Part shown: one piece after another, positions 18,177 to 27,929 of the stretch | Layout: each line of letters opens with the position of its first letter | Position numbering within the stretch: position 1 is the stretch's first letter | Assembly (NCBI GenBank): GCA_964244585.1 | Contig: CAXTJM010000016.1 | Span: 15,622-79,621, forward strand | DNA: 64,000 nt | From: LMUY01 sp964244585 | Lineage (GTDB): Bacteria > Pseudomonadota > Alphaproteobacteria > Acetobacterales > Acetobacteraceae | Reading direction: 5' to 3' | Translations under genes and position numbers: made by a program | Notes under the pieces: generated by a model | Told to the model about the DNA's origin: nothing | The model's database searches: none | The model's input: only the letters and a program-made list of their open reading frames with translations

Positions 18177-19280
18177 ATGAAGGTGGTGGAAGTCGCCAAC
18201 GTCGACTTCTCCCTGCGGCATTTCGTGCTGCCCCTCATGCGCGGCATCCGGGCCCGGGGGCACGAGGTGGTCGCGGTGGTGGCGGAAGGCCCGCTCAACG
18301 CGGACGTGCGGGCGGAGGGTTTCCGCGTGATCGCCGCCCCGTTCGTGCGGCGCGCCTCGCCGCTCGCGCAACTCCGCGCCTTTCGGGGGCTGGTGACCCT
18401 GTTGCGGCGCGAACGGCCGGACCTGGTGCATGGCCACATGCCGATCAGCGGCTTCCTGGCGCGGCTGGCGGCGCGTGCCGCCCGTGTGCCGCGCGTCGCC
18501 TATACGTGCCATGGCTTCCTGTTCAACCAACCGGCGCCGTGGCCGCGGCGGGCCGCCTCGTTCCTCATGGAATGGATCGCCGGCCGGGCCACCGATATCT
18601 ACCTCACCGTCTCGGAGGAGGAGGCCGCCGATGCGCGGCGGCTCGGCATCTCGCCCCGGGCGGTGGCGATCGGCAACGGCCGCGACCCGGCGCTGTTCCG
18701 GCCGCACGCCGAAGCGCGCTGCTGCCTGCGCGCCAGCCTGCACGTGCCGCCGGATCGCACCGTGATCGTCGCGGTGTCGCGGCTGGTGCGGCACAAGGGA
18801 TATCCGGAGCTGCTGGCAGCCATGCGGGACGTGCCGGACGCCGAACTCTGGGTCGTCGGCGCCCGGCTGGCTTCCGACCGGGGCGCGGATCTCGGCCCGG
18901 CCCTGGCCGCGGCAGAAGCCGGCGGTCGCGTCCGGCTGCTCGGCTACCGGACGGACATCCCGGCCATCCTTGCGGCGGCCGACATCTTCGTGCTGCCCAG
19001 CCATTTCGAGGGCCTGCCGATGTCGGTGATCGAGGCCATGCTCACCGGGCTGCCCGTGGTCGCGACCGCCATCCGCGGCCCGCGCGAGCAGGTGGTGGAC
19101 GGCGTGACCGGCCTGCTGGTTCCGCCGGCGACGGTGCAGCCCCTTGCGGACGCGCTGAACCGGCTGGTTGGTGATCCGGCGCTGCGGGCGGCGATGGGTG
19201 CGGCCGGGCGTGCCCACGCGGCCGACCGCTATGACGAGGCCCGAGTGGTCGACCATACGCTGGACCTGCTCGGCCTGTAG
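18177..19280 (+). CDS. GT4-family glycosyltransferase
   Basis: A 367-residue GT-B fold enzyme. The N-terminal domain opens with KVVEVANVDFSLRHFVLPL and contains HGHMPISG. The C-terminal nucleotide-sugar domain has VSRLVRHKGYPELL and the E-x7-E motif in HFEGLPMSVIEAM, the hallmark of GT4 retaining transferases. No signal peptide is present; it should work at the inner face of the cytoplasmic membrane on a lipid-linked acceptor. It lies 19 bases after the heparinase-family gene and 16 bases before purH, so it belongs to the same transcript. It breaks the usual heparinase-purH adjacency. Donor and acceptor sugars are unknown; exopolysaccharide or O-antigen assembly is the likely setting. Confidence 0.83.
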   Translation: MKVVEVANVDFSLRHFVLPLMRGIRARGHEVVAVVAEGPLNADVRAEGFRVIAAPFVRRASPLAQLRAFRGLVTLLRRERPDLVHGHMPISGFLARLAARAARVPRVAYTCHGFLFNQPAPWPRRAASFLMEWIAGRATDIYLTVSEEEAADARRLGISPRAVAIGNGRDPALFRPHAEARCCLRASLHVPPDRTVIVAVSRLVRHKGYPELLAAMRDVPDAELWVVGARLASDRGADLGPALAAAEAGGRVRLLGYRTDIPAILAAADIFVLPSHFEGLPMSVIEAMLTGLPVVATAIRGPREQVVDGVTGLLVPPATVQPLADALNRLVGDPALRAAMGAAGRAHAADRYDEARVVDHTLDLLGL

Positions 19281-19296
19281 GGCTATGCGCCCGCGC

Positions 19297-20874
19297 ATGA
19301 GCCAGTCCGACATCGTGCCGATCACCCGCGCCCTCATCTCCGTCTCCGACAAGGACCGGCTGGTGGAACTGGCGACGGCCCTGGCCGCCAACGGCACCCA
19401 CATGCTGTCGACCGGCGGCTCCGCATCCGTGCTCCGCCAGGCGGGTCTGCCGGTGACCGAGGTGTCGGACCATACCGGCTTCCCGGAAATCCTGGACGGC
19501 CGGGTCAAGACCCTGGTGCCGCAAATCCATGGCGGGCTGCTGGGCCGGCGGGACCTGCCGGCGCACCGGGACCAGATGGCGGCGCACGGCATCGCGCCGA
19601 TCGACCTGCTGGTGTCGAACCTCTACCCGTTCGAGGCGACGGTCGCATCCGGCGCCGACAGGGCGAAGTGCGTGGAGAACATCGACATCGGCGGTCCGGC
19701 CCTGATCCGCGCCGCGGCCAAGAACCACGACCACGTCGCCGTGGTCACCGAGACCGGGCAGTATGACGCCTTGTTGGCCGCCCTGGCGGCCGGCGGCACC
19801 ACACTGGCCCTGCGGCGCGGGTTCGCGGCAGCGGCCTATGCCCGCACGGCAGCCTACGACGCCGCGATCGCGGCCTGGTTCGCCGCGGAACAGGGCGCGG
19901 AGTTCCCGGCCCGCATCACGTTCGGCGGCACGCTGCGACAGACCCTGCGCTATGGCGAGAACCCGCACCAACGCGCGGCGCTCTACGCCGCCGGAAACCG
20001 CCCCGGCGTCGCCGGCGCAAGGCAGGTCCAGGGCAAGGAGCTGTCGTACAACAACCTCAACGACACCGACGCCGCATTCGAATGCGTGGCCGAGTTCAGC
20101 GAGCCCACCATCGTGATCGTCAAGCACGCCAACCCGTGCGGCGTCGCCTCCGCCTCCAGCCTGGCGCAGGCGTGGGACGCCGCGCTGCGCTGCGACCCGG
20201 TGTCCGCCTTCGGGGGGATCGTGGCGGCGAACCGGACCCTGGATGCCGAGGCGGCAACCCGCATCGCGGCGATCTTCAGCGAGGTGATCGTGGCGCCGGA
20301 CGCCGACGAGGCGGCGCGCGCCATCCTGTCCCGCAAGAAGAACCTGCGGCTGCTGCTGACCGGCGCCCTGCCCGACCCGGCGTCGGCGGGAATGCAGGTC
20401 CGCAGCCTGGCCGGCGGCCTGCTGGTGCAGACCCGCGACGCCGGGCGGTCGGCGGCGGACACCCTGCAGGTCGCCACGCAGCGCGCACCGACCGGGGCCG
20501 AGTTGGCCGACCTGCTGTTCGCCTTCCGCGTCTGCAAGCACGTCAAGTCCAACGCGATCGTGTATGCGCGCGGTGCGGCGACCGTGGGCGTGGGCGCCGG
20601 GCAGATGAGCCGCGTCGACTCCGCCCGCATCGCCGCCTGGAAGGGCGAGGCGGCAGCGCAGGCCGCCGGTGCGCCGGACAATCTCACTCGGGGCAGCGTC
20701 GCGGCATCGGACGCGTTCTTCCCGTTCGCGGACGGGCTGGAGGCGATCGTCGCGGCCGGCGCGACCGCTGTCATCCAGCCCGGCGGCTCCATCCGCGACA
20801 ACGAAGTGATCGCCGCGGCAGACAAAGCCGGGATAGCCATGGTCTTTACTGGCATGCGGCACTTTCGACATTGA
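19297..20874 (+). CDS. purH: Bifunctional AICAR transformylase / IMP cyclohydrolase
   Basis: A 525-residue enzyme catalysing the last two steps of de novo IMP synthesis. The N-terminal MGS-like IMP cyclohydrolase domain has LISVSDKDRL and STGGSASVLR. The C-terminal transformylase has the KHANPCG motif with the catalytic Lys-His and the RYGENPHQ substrate loop. The closing FTGMRHFRH is the invariant family C-terminus. An in-frame ATG at 19285 would add four residues (MRPR); I chose 19297 because the N-terminus then matches the family, but both are possible. The stop codon lies inside an Irr-box-like inverted repeat that precedes mbfA. Confidence 0.96.
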   Translation: MSQSDIVPITRALISVSDKDRLVELATALAANGTHMLSTGGSASVLRQAGLPVTEVSDHTGFPEILDGRVKTLVPQIHGGLLGRRDLPAHRDQMAAHGIAPIDLLVSNLYPFEATVASGADRAKCVENIDIGGPALIRAAAKNHDHVAVVTETGQYDALLAALAAGGTTLALRRGFAAAAYARTAAYDAAIAAWFAAEQGAEFPARITFGGTLRQTLRYGENPHQRAALYAAGNRPGVAGARQVQGKELSYNNLNDTDAAFECVAEFSEPTIVIVKHANPCGVASASSLAQAWDAALRCDPVSAFGGIVAANRTLDAEAATRIAAIFSEVIVAPDADEAARAILSRKKNLRLLLTGALPDPASAGMQVRSLAGGLLVQTRDAGRSAADTLQVATQRAPTGAELADLLFAFRVCKHVKSNAIVYARGAATVGVGAGQMSRVDSARIAAWKGEAAAQAAGAPDNLTRGSVAASDAFFPFADGLEAIVAAGATAVIQPGGSIRDNEVIAAADKAGIAMVFTGMRHFRH

Positions 20875-20887
20875 GAAGCATTCGCAA
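20871..20887 (+). promoter_or_regulatory. Iron control element (Irr box)-like inverted repeat before mbfA
   Basis: TTGAGAA-GCA-TTCGCAA is a 7-3-7 inverted repeat with one mismatch between arms. It matches the known ICE consensus TTTAGAA-N3-TTCTAAA at 6 of 7 and 5 of 7 positions. It lies 51 bases upstream of mbfA, a known Irr target in Agrobacterium and Bradyrhizobium, and overlaps the purH stop. A weak -10-like TACAGT follows at 20911. Confidence 0.5.
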
Positions 20888-20937
20888 CGTTTGCAGCAGC
20901 ACTTGTCGAATACAGTAGGCTCGCTCATGTTGCTGTC

Positions 20938-21894
20938 ATGCGCGCCTTCGATACCTTGTCCGAACGTGAAATCCTCGCCTTGGCCATCAGCAACGAGGAG
21001 GAGGACGGGCGGATCTACACCGATTTCGCCGAAGGCCTGCGGGACGACTACCCCGACACGGCGCACGTCTTCACCGACATGGCGGAGGAGGAGGACGAGC
21101 ATCGCCGCATCCTGATCGACACCTATACCGAGCGGTTCGGCAGCCATATCCCGTTGATCCGGCGCCAGGATGTGCGCGGCTTCGCTCCCCGCCGGGCCAT
21201 CTGGCAATTCCGCCCACTTGGGCTGGAGGCGGTGCGCAGCCACGCCCGCCAGATGGAGAACGATGCCGCCCGGTTCTACCGGGAAGCCGCAGGACGGGCG
21301 ACGGATACGGCGGTGCGCCGCCTGCTCGGCGACCTGGCTGCCGCGGAGGCGAAGCATGAGACCACCGCCGGCACGATAGAGGCCAAGCGCCTGCCCGGCG
21401 ACGTGCGCGCGCGGGAGGATGACGACGCCCGCCGCCGCTTCGTGTTGCAGATCGTGCAGCCCGGCCTGGTCGGACTGATGGACGGCTCGGTCTCGACCCT
21501 GGCGCCGGTCTTCGCCGCCGCGTTTGCGACGCACTCCACCTGGAGCACGTTCCTGGTGGGCCTAGCCGCCTCGATCGGCGCCGGCATCTCGATGGGCTTC
21601 GCCGAGGCGCTGGCGGATGACGGCAAGCTGTCCGGCCGGGGCACGCCATATCTCCGCGGCCTGGTCTGCGGGCTGATGACGATGGCCGGCGGCATCGGCC
21701 ACACCCTGCCCTATCTGGTGCCGGCGTTCTGGACCGCCACCGGGCTGTCCTTCGGCGTCGTCGTGGTGGAGTTGGCGATCATCGCCTGGATCCAGTGGCG
21801 CTACATGGAGACGCCGCCGATCTCCGCCATGGCGAAGGTCATGCTCGGCGGCGCCCTGGTCCTCGCCGCCGGCATCCTCATCGGCAACGGATGA
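20938..21894 (+). CDS. mbfA: Membrane-bound ferritin MbfA (erythrin-VIT1 fusion)
   Basis: A 318-residue two-domain protein. Residues 1-155 form a ferritin-like (erythrin) four-helix bundle with di-iron ligands in SNEEEDG (about 19-24), AEEEDEH (49-55) and later MEND and EAKHE segments. Residues 165-318 form a VIT1/CCC1-type domain with about five membrane helices (GLMDGSVSTLAP begins it). MbfA exports iron across the inner membrane, protects against iron and peroxide stress, and is Irr-repressed in Agrobacterium and Bradyrhizobium. The start has no clear ribosome site but places the first ferritin helix correctly. It is convergent with the dipeptide transporter operon. Confidence 0.9.
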   Translation: MRAFDTLSEREILALAISNEEEDGRIYTDFAEGLRDDYPDTAHVFTDMAEEEDEHRRILIDTYTERFGSHIPLIRRQDVRGFAPRRAIWQFRPLGLEAVRSHARQMENDAARFYREAAGRATDTAVRRLLGDLAAAEAKHETTAGTIEAKRLPGDVRAREDDDARRRFVLQIVQPGLVGLMDGSVSTLAPVFAAAFATHSTWSTFLVGLAASIGAGISMGFAEALADDGKLSGRGTPYLRGLVCGLMTMAGGIGHTLPYLVPAFWTATGLSFGVVVVELAIIAWIQWRYMETPPISAMAKVMLGGALVLAAGILIGNG

Positions 21895-21910
21895 TGAAAG
21901 CCTGCTGCCT

Positions 21911-21941
21911 CTAAAAGCCCTCCCAGAGCGAGAGGGAGAAA
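21911..21941 (-). terminator. Terminator-like hairpin between mbfA and dppF
   Basis: CTCCC and GGGAG (21920-21924 and 21934-21938) form a short stem. Read on the minus strand it is followed by GGGCTTTTAG, a short T-run, so it suits the end of the dpp operon; AAAA flanks it on the other side. It lies in the 57-base convergent gap. Confidence 0.45.
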
Positions 21942-21951
21942 ACCGGGCACG

Positions 21952-22933
<982 letters not shown>

Positions 22934-22941
<8 letters not shown>

Positions 22942-23899
22942 TGGCGTACAACCAGCAGGCGGCCTGCGTCTCCTTGGCGGGCATCAGCTCCGGCCGCTCG
23001 CGTTGGCAGCGGTCGAACACCTTCGGGCAGCGCGGATTGTACGGGCAGCCGGGCGGGATCGCGTTCAGCCGCGGCATGGCGCCGTCGATCTGCGCCAATC
23101 GCTCCACGCGGGCGCGCAAGGCCGGGATCGAGGCCATCAGGCCCTCGGTGTAAGGATGCGAGGGGCGATGCACCACGGCGGCAACGCTCCCCACCTCGAT
23201 CACCCGGCCGGCATACATCACCGCCACGCGGTCGCAGGTCTCGGCGATGACGCCCATGTCGTGCGTCACCAGCAGCACGGCCGTGCCATGCTCCCGCGCC
23301 AGCCGGCGCAACAGGGCGATCACCTGCGCCTGGATCGACACGTCCAGCGCGGTGGTCGGCTCGTCGGCGATCACCAGCCTGGGTTCGGCGCACAGCGCCA
23401 ACGCGATCACCACGCGCTGCCGCATGCCGCCGCTGAATTCATGCGGGTAGGCGCCCACCCGCTCCGCCGCGCCGGGGATGCCGACATCCACCAGCCACTG
23501 CACCGCCCGCGCCTTGGCAGCCTTGTCGGACAGGGGGAGGTGGGTCTGCATGGTTTCCACCAGCTGCCGCCCCACCGTGTAGAGCGGGTTGAGCGTGGTG
23601 AGCGGGTCCTGGAACACCGCGCCGATCTGCCGGCCGCGCACCCGGCGCATCTGCTCCGGCGGCAAGGTGTCGATGCGGCGCCCGTCCAGGCTCACCTGGC
23701 CGCCCACCACGATGCCCGGCGGCTCCAGCAGCCCGATGATCGCGGCCCCGGTCAGCGACTTGCCCGCCCCGCTCTCCCCCACGACGCCGAGGATCTCGCC
23801 GGGCCCGATCGACAGCGACACCCGGTCGAGCGCGTGCAGCCGCCCGCGCCGGGTGGGGAAATCGACCGACAGGTCCCGCACGTCGAGTAGCGCGGTCAT
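22934..23899 (-). CDS. dppD: Dipeptide/oligopeptide ABC transporter ATP-binding protein, DppD-like
   Basis: A 321-residue ATPase with Walker A GESGAGKSLTG, Q-loop AVFQDPLTTLNP, signature FSGGMRQRVVIALAL and Walker B LVIADEPTTALD. The C-terminal extension carries CPYNPRCPKVFDRC. The Walker A lysine is followed by Ser-Leu, as is normal in this branch. The start at 23899 overlaps the stop of dppC by 4 bases (ATGA). The earlier frame upstream is inside dppC and is rejected. With dppF it forms the heterodimeric motor of a peptide or nickel-type importer; the cargo cannot be told from sequence. Confidence 0.9.
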
Positions 23900-24810
23900 C
23901 GCAGCCTCGGGTTCACGGCGTCGCGCAGCCAGTCCCCCAGCAGGTTGATCGCCAGCACCATCAGCGCCAGCACGATTCCCGGGAAGATGGTGATCCACCA
24001 CTCACCGCTGTAGAGATAGTCGTTGCCGACCCGGATGAGCGTGCCGAGCGAGGGCTGCGTCGCGGGCAGCCCGACGCCCAGGAAGGACAGCGTCGCCTCG
24101 TCCAGGATCGACAGGCCGATATTGATGGTCGCGATCACCACCACCGGCCCCCAGGCGTTCGGCAGGATATGGGTCAGCACGATGCGCGGCCCGGATAGGC
24201 CGATCACCCGGGCCGCCAGCACGTAGTCGCGGCCACGCTCCACCATGGTGGAGCCGCGGACCGTGCGGGCGAATTGCGGCCAGCGGCTGATGCCGATGGC
24301 GAAGATCAGCACGTACACCTCCAGCGCTTCGTGCAGCCCGGCCGGCAGGGCGACGCTCACCACCCCGTCCACCAGCAGCGCGATCAGGATGGCGGGAAAG
24401 GTGAGCTGCACGTCCGCCACCCGCATCAGCAGCGCGTCCACCGTCCCGCCCAGATACCCGGCTGCCAGCCCCACCAGGATGCCCACGAGCATGGCGAACA
24501 CCACCGCGGAAAGCCCGATCACCAGGCTGATGCGGCCGCCATAGATCATGGCCGACACCAGGTCGCGCCCCTGGTTGTCCGTGCCCAGCAGGTGCGCCGC
24601 ACTGCCATCCGGCATGAAGGCAGGCGGGATGAAGCTGTCCATCAGGTTGAGGCTGGCGAGGTCGAACGGGTCGTAGGGCGCGACCCACGGCGCCAGGGCC
24701 GCCGCGCCGAAGCAGACCACCACGATGGCGGCCGATACGATGGCGATCGGCGAGCGGCGGAAATTGTAGAAAAGGTCGCTGTCCAGCGCGCGCGCCATGG
24801 CCGGGCTCAT
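23896..24810 (-). CDS. dppC: Dipeptide ABC transporter permease, DppC-like
   Basis: A 304-residue inner-membrane permease. The N-terminal OppC_N segment (RSPIAIVSAAIVVVCFGAAA) is followed by the periplasmic loop with HLLGTDNQGRDL, which is diagnostic of OppC/DppC. The BPD_transp_1 core has the EAA loop RGRDYVLAARVIGLSGPRI that docks on the ATPases. It ends GDWLRDAVNPRLR, the family C-terminus. Its ATG overlaps the dppB stop by 4 bases and its stop overlaps the dppD start, so the operon is tightly coupled. Confidence 0.92.
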   Translation of the reverse strand: MSPAMARALDSDLFYNFRRSPIAIVSAAIVVVCFGAAALAPWVAPYDPFDLASLNLMDSFIPPAFMPDGSAAHLLGTDNQGRDLVSAMIYGGRISLVIGLSAVVFAMLVGILVGLAAGYLGGTVDALLMRVADVQLTFPAILIALLVDGVVSVALPAGLHEALEVYVLIFAIGISRWPQFARTVRGSTMVERGRDYVLAARVIGLSGPRIVLTHILPNAWGPVVVIATINIGLSILDEATLSFLGVGLPATQPSLGTLIRVGNDYLYSGEWWITIFPGIVLALMVLAINLLGDWLRDAVNPRLR

Positions 24811-25862
24811 CGCGCGCGTCCCACCCGCAGCCGGGGATCGACGGCGAAATACAGCAGGTCGACCACCAGGTTGATGATCACGAACAGCACCGCCACCAGC
24901 AGCAGGTACGTGGACATTACAGGGATGTCGCCGACCTGGATCGACTGCACCAGCAGCAGCCCCATGCCGGGCCATTGGAACACCGTCTCCGTCACGATGG
25001 AGAATGCCACGATGCCGCCGAGCTGCAGCCCGGCCACGGTGATGACCGGCACCAGCGTGTTCTTCAGCGCATGGCCGAAATGGATCGCCCGGCTGGGCAG
25101 GCCGCGCGCGCGGGCGAACTTGATGTAGTCCGACCGCAGCACCTCCATCATCTCCGCCCGCACCAGCCGCATGATCAGCGTCATCTGGAACAGCCCGAGC
25201 GTGATCGCGGGCAGGATGAGCGCCTTCAGCCCGGACACGGTGAGCAGCCCGGTGGTCCAGCCGCCGATCGCGACGGTGGCGCCGCGGCCATAGGAGGGCA
25301 GCCAGCCGAGCAGCACGCTGAACACCAGGATCAGCAGAATGCCGATTAGGAAGGTCGGCAGCGAAACCCCCAGCAGGCTGACCAGCATGAACAGGCGCGA
25401 GCTGAAGGCATTGCGGTAGATGCCGGTGTAGACGCCGGCGGGGACGCCCACGACCAGGGCGAACAGGGCCGCCACCAGGGAAAGCTCCGCGGTGGCGGGC
25501 AGCCGCTCCGCGATCAGGCTGGAGACCGGGCGCGCCAGGCGGTAGCTGACGCCGAACTCGCCATGCAGCACGGCCCAGATGAACTTGGCATACTGCACCA
25601 GGAAAGGCTGGTCCAACCCCAGCTCGTGCGTCATCCGCACGCGGTCGGCCTCCGTGTAGGAGGTGCCCAGCATGATGTTCACCGGGTCGCCGACGAAGGC
25701 GAACAGGGCGAACGCGATCAAACCGACCACGAGAAGGACAGGAATAGCTTGCAGGATACGGGAGAGGATGAAGGCGGCGATGGCGAAGGCGCTCCTGCAA
25801 CGGATGGGCGACGTTAGGACGGCGCACCCGGCGGCAGCAAGGCCGACCTGCCGGCAGCGCAT
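24807..25862 (-). CDS. dppB: Dipeptide ABC transporter permease, DppB-like (start uncertain)
   Basis: A 351-residue reading of an OppB/DppB permease: first helix AFILSRILQAIPVLLVV, the long periplasmic segment with LGLDQPFLVQYAKFI, the EAA loop SDYIKFARARGLPSRAI, and the C-terminus LLYFAVDPRLR. The start is a problem. The only in-frame ATG is at 25862, 6 bases after the upstream gene's stop, without a ribosome site, and it adds about 26 residues not expected in the family. A good AGGAG lies at about the expected distance before the first helix, but the codon there is ATC. Either the longer form is real, or a non-standard start or a sequence error hides the true one. Confidence 0.85.
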   Translation of the reverse strand: MRCRQVGLAAAGCAVLTSPIRCRSAFAIAAFILSRILQAIPVLLVVGLIAFALFAFVGDPVNIMLGTSYTEADRVRMTHELGLDQPFLVQYAKFIWAVLHGEFGVSYRLARPVSSLIAERLPATAELSLVAALFALVVGVPAGVYTGIYRNAFSSRLFMLVSLLGVSLPTFLIGILLILVFSVLLGWLPSYGRGATVAIGGWTTGLLTVSGLKALILPAITLGLFQMTLIMRLVRAEMMEVLRSDYIKFARARGLPSRAIHFGHALKNTLVPVITVAGLQLGGIVAFSIVTETVFQWPGMGLLLVQSIQVGDIPVMSTYLLLVAVLFVIINLVVDLLYFAVDPRLRVGRAR

Positions 25863-25868
25863 GGGTGG

Positions 25869-26909
25869 CTAGGCCAGCGGGTCTTCGACGACGGCGAACT
25901 CCGCGACGAGGGTGAAGCCCACGCCCAGCAGCACCGGACCAAGGAAGATGCCCAGCAAGCCGAATGCGAGCGCGCCGCCGAGCACGCCCAGCACCGTCAG
26001 CAGGAACGGCAATTGCGCGCCGCGGGCGATGAAATAGGGCCGGATCAGGCTGTCGGCGCCCGACACTGCGACGACGCCGTAGACCACCAGGAAGATCGCC
26101 CAGCCGGTATGCCCGGTGCTGAGCAGCCAAAGCGCTGCCGGGATCCAGATCATCGGCGCGCCGATCGGCAGCACGGAGACGAAGCCGGCGATCGCGCCCA
26201 GCAGCACCGGGCGCGGTACGCCCGTCAGCCAGAGGCCGAATGCCGTCAGCATGCCCTGCACCACCGCGGTGCCCAGCAGGCCGTACACCGTGCCGCGGAT
26301 CACCTGGCCGGTGACCACGATCAGCCGCTCGGCATAGGCCCCGGCGATGCGCCGCATGATGGCGCGCAGGTGCATGCCCAGCCGGTCGCCATACACCCAG
26401 AAGAAGAAGGCGATGAACAAGGCCAGCAGGAACTGCAAGACGCCCGACGCGATGCCCAACAGGAGGGTGAGCCCGTTTTCCGCGATCAGGCCGAAATAGG
26501 GCCGGAAGAAATCCGCCATCACGCTCAGATCCGCTGCCCAGCTGTTCCAATAGTCCGACAGCGTCGGGCCGATCAGCGGCACCCTGAACAGCCATTCCGG
26601 CGCCCCCGGCAGGCCGCTATCCAGCAGATGCTGGATCGATTGTCGCAGCTGGTCCACATCGTCGGAGCCGGCCGGCGCCGCGACCGCCAGCGGCAGAACC
26701 AGGATCAGCGAGGTGAGCAGGACCATGACCAGGGCGGCGCCGGTCCGGCCGATATGGCTGCGGTCCCGCACCCACTCGAATACCGGCCATGTTGTGAAGA
26801 CCAGGATGCCGCCCCAGAGCAGGGCGGAGGTGAAGGGATGCAGCACGAAGCCGCAGCCGATGGCGATGCCGGCCAGCAGCAATCCCATCAGCAGCCGTTC
26901 TGCGATCAT
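25869..26909 (-). CDS. AI-2E family transporter (YdiK/PerM-like)
   Basis: A 346-residue membrane protein with about eight predicted helices in the AI-2E family pattern. Two N-terminal helices come first (MGLLLAGIAIGCGFVL, LLWGGILVFTTWPVF), then a large soluble loop of about 100 residues. The C-terminal helices include the family motif region with GAPMIWIPAALWLL, SGADSLIRPYFIARGAQLP and FGLLGIFLGPVLLGVG. Members export autoinducer-2 or serve as proton/sodium antiporters; function cannot be assigned. It starts 54 bases from the divergent hyi gene and its stop lies 6 bases before dppB, so it probably opens the peptide transporter operon. Confidence 0.85.
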   Translation of the reverse strand: MIAERLLMGLLLAGIAIGCGFVLHPFTSALLWGGILVFTTWPVFEWVRDRSHIGRTGAALVMVLLTSLILVLPLAVAAPAGSDDVDQLRQSIQHLLDSGLPGAPEWLFRVPLIGPTLSDYWNSWAADLSVMADFFRPYFGLIAENGLTLLLGIASGVLQFLLALFIAFFFWVYGDRLGMHLRAIMRRIAGAYAERLIVVTGQVIRGTVYGLLGTAVVQGMLTAFGLWLTGVPRPVLLGAIAGFVSVLPIGAPMIWIPAALWLLSTGHTGWAIFLVVYGVVAVSGADSLIRPYFIARGAQLPFLLTVLGVLGGALAFGLLGIFLGPVLLGVGFTLVAEFAVVEDPLA

Positions 26910-26963
26910 GGCCGGTGGGTTAACCTAGCCCCCACACGCTGCCAACCCAGTAAGGACCCAGCC

Positions 26964-27743
26964 ATGCCGCGCTTCTGCGCCAACCTGACGATGATGTTCA
27001 ACGAACACCCGTTCCTGGACCGTTTCGCGGCCGCATCGGCGGCCGGCTTCACGGCGGTGGAGTTCCTGTTCCCGTACGACCATGTGGCGGCCGAGATCCG
27101 GGCGCGGCTGGACGACCATGGGCTGGAGCAGATCCTGTTCAACATGCCGCCCGGCGACTGGGGCGTGGGCGAGCGGGGGCTGGCCAGCCTGCCGGGCCGC
27201 GCCGCCGAGTTCCGCGACGGCGTGAAGCGCGCGCTGGACTACGCCGCAGTGCTGGGGACGAAGCGGCTGCATTGCATGGCCGGACTGGTGCCCGCCGGCA
27301 CCGCGCAGGGCACCGCGGCGAGCCTCTACGCAGCCAACCTTGCCTGGGCGTGCGAACAGGCGAGCGCTGCCGGCGTGCTGGTCGTGATCGAACCCATCAA
27401 CCATCGCGACATGCCAGGCTTCTTCCTGAACACGACGGACCAGGGGGCTGCCGTGGTGGAGGCGATCGGGCGCGACCGACTTGCCCTGCTGTTCGATGTC
27501 TATCACTGCCAGGTCACGGAAGGTGACGTGACCAGCCGCCTGGCCAAGCTGTTGCCGTTGGTGGGCCACATCCAGGTCGCCGACGTGCCCGCACGCAACG
27601 AGCCCGGGACCGGCGAACTGAACTGGCGGTATGTCTTCGACCGCATGGATGCGCTGGGCTATGCCGGGTGGGTTGGCTGCGAATACCGGCCAGCGCGAGA
27701 CACAGTATCAGGATTGGGATGGATCGCCGAGTTCCGCGTTTAG
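26964..27743 (+). CDS. hyi: Hydroxypyruvate isomerase
   Basis: A 259-residue TIM-barrel enzyme (E. coli Hyi has 258) converting hydroxypyruvate to tartronate semialdehyde in glyoxylate and glycerate metabolism. Family features are the opening RFCANLTMMFNEHPFLDRF, the metal-binding Glu in VVIEPINHRDMPGFFL, DVYHCQ, GHIQVADVPARNEPGTGE and the closing WVGCEYRP with its Glu. The ATG at 26964 has a TAAGGA ribosome site. A very long upstream open frame is antisense to the AI-2E gene and is not coding. No glyoxylate carboligase or tartronate reductase gene is next to it; a DNA-binding regulator follows. Confidence 0.92.
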   Translation: MPRFCANLTMMFNEHPFLDRFAAASAAGFTAVEFLFPYDHVAAEIRARLDDHGLEQILFNMPPGDWGVGERGLASLPGRAAEFRDGVKRALDYAAVLGTKRLHCMAGLVPAGTAQGTAASLYAANLAWACEQASAAGVLVVIEPINHRDMPGFFLNTTDQGAAVVEAIGRDRLALLFDVYHCQVTEGDVTSRLAKLLPLVGHIQVADVPARNEPGTGELNWRYVFDRMDALGYAGWVGCEYRPARDTVSGLGWIAEFRV

Positions 27744-27745
27744 CC

Positions 27746-27759
27746 TTGGACATGTCCAA
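27746..27759. promoter_or_regulatory. Perfect 14-base palindrome TTGGACATGTCCAA
   Basis: It lies 2 bases after the hyi stop and 170 bases before the XRE regulator, in the only intergenic region of this stretch. A perfect 14-mer is operator-like. The cognate protein is unknown; the adjacent XRE protein is the natural candidate. Confidence 0.4.
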
Positions 27760-27804
27760 AGATTGTTGCTAGCGTATGATCATCGCAAATGCGTGGATTT
27801 TTGT

Positions 27805-27852
27805 TGGAATGAACCGCCTCGGCTGGAACAAACGCTTGACGTGTTGGAACAC
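27805..27852 (+). promoter_or_regulatory. Three TGGAA repeats at about 20-base spacing upstream of the XRE regulator
   Basis: TGGAA occurs at 27805, 27824 and 27845, spacings of 19 and 21, so all lie on about the same face of the helix. The last sits inside the inverted repeat GTGTT-GG-AACAC (27841-27852), next to a -35-like TTGACG at 27836. The arrangement suggests binding sites for a dimeric regulator, possibly autoregulation. Confidence 0.35.
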
Positions 27853-27929
27853 AATGGCGTTAGGTTTCGGCGGATGATCGTGTGGTTGGTATGTGAGGGC
27901 TGCCGGTGGCTGATGGGGGGCTGAGTGAT

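Noticed and set aside
19042..21534. An 830-codon minus-strand frame antisense to purH and mbfA.
   Set aside because: purH and mbfA are full-length with intact motifs on the plus strand; the antisense product shows no family features.
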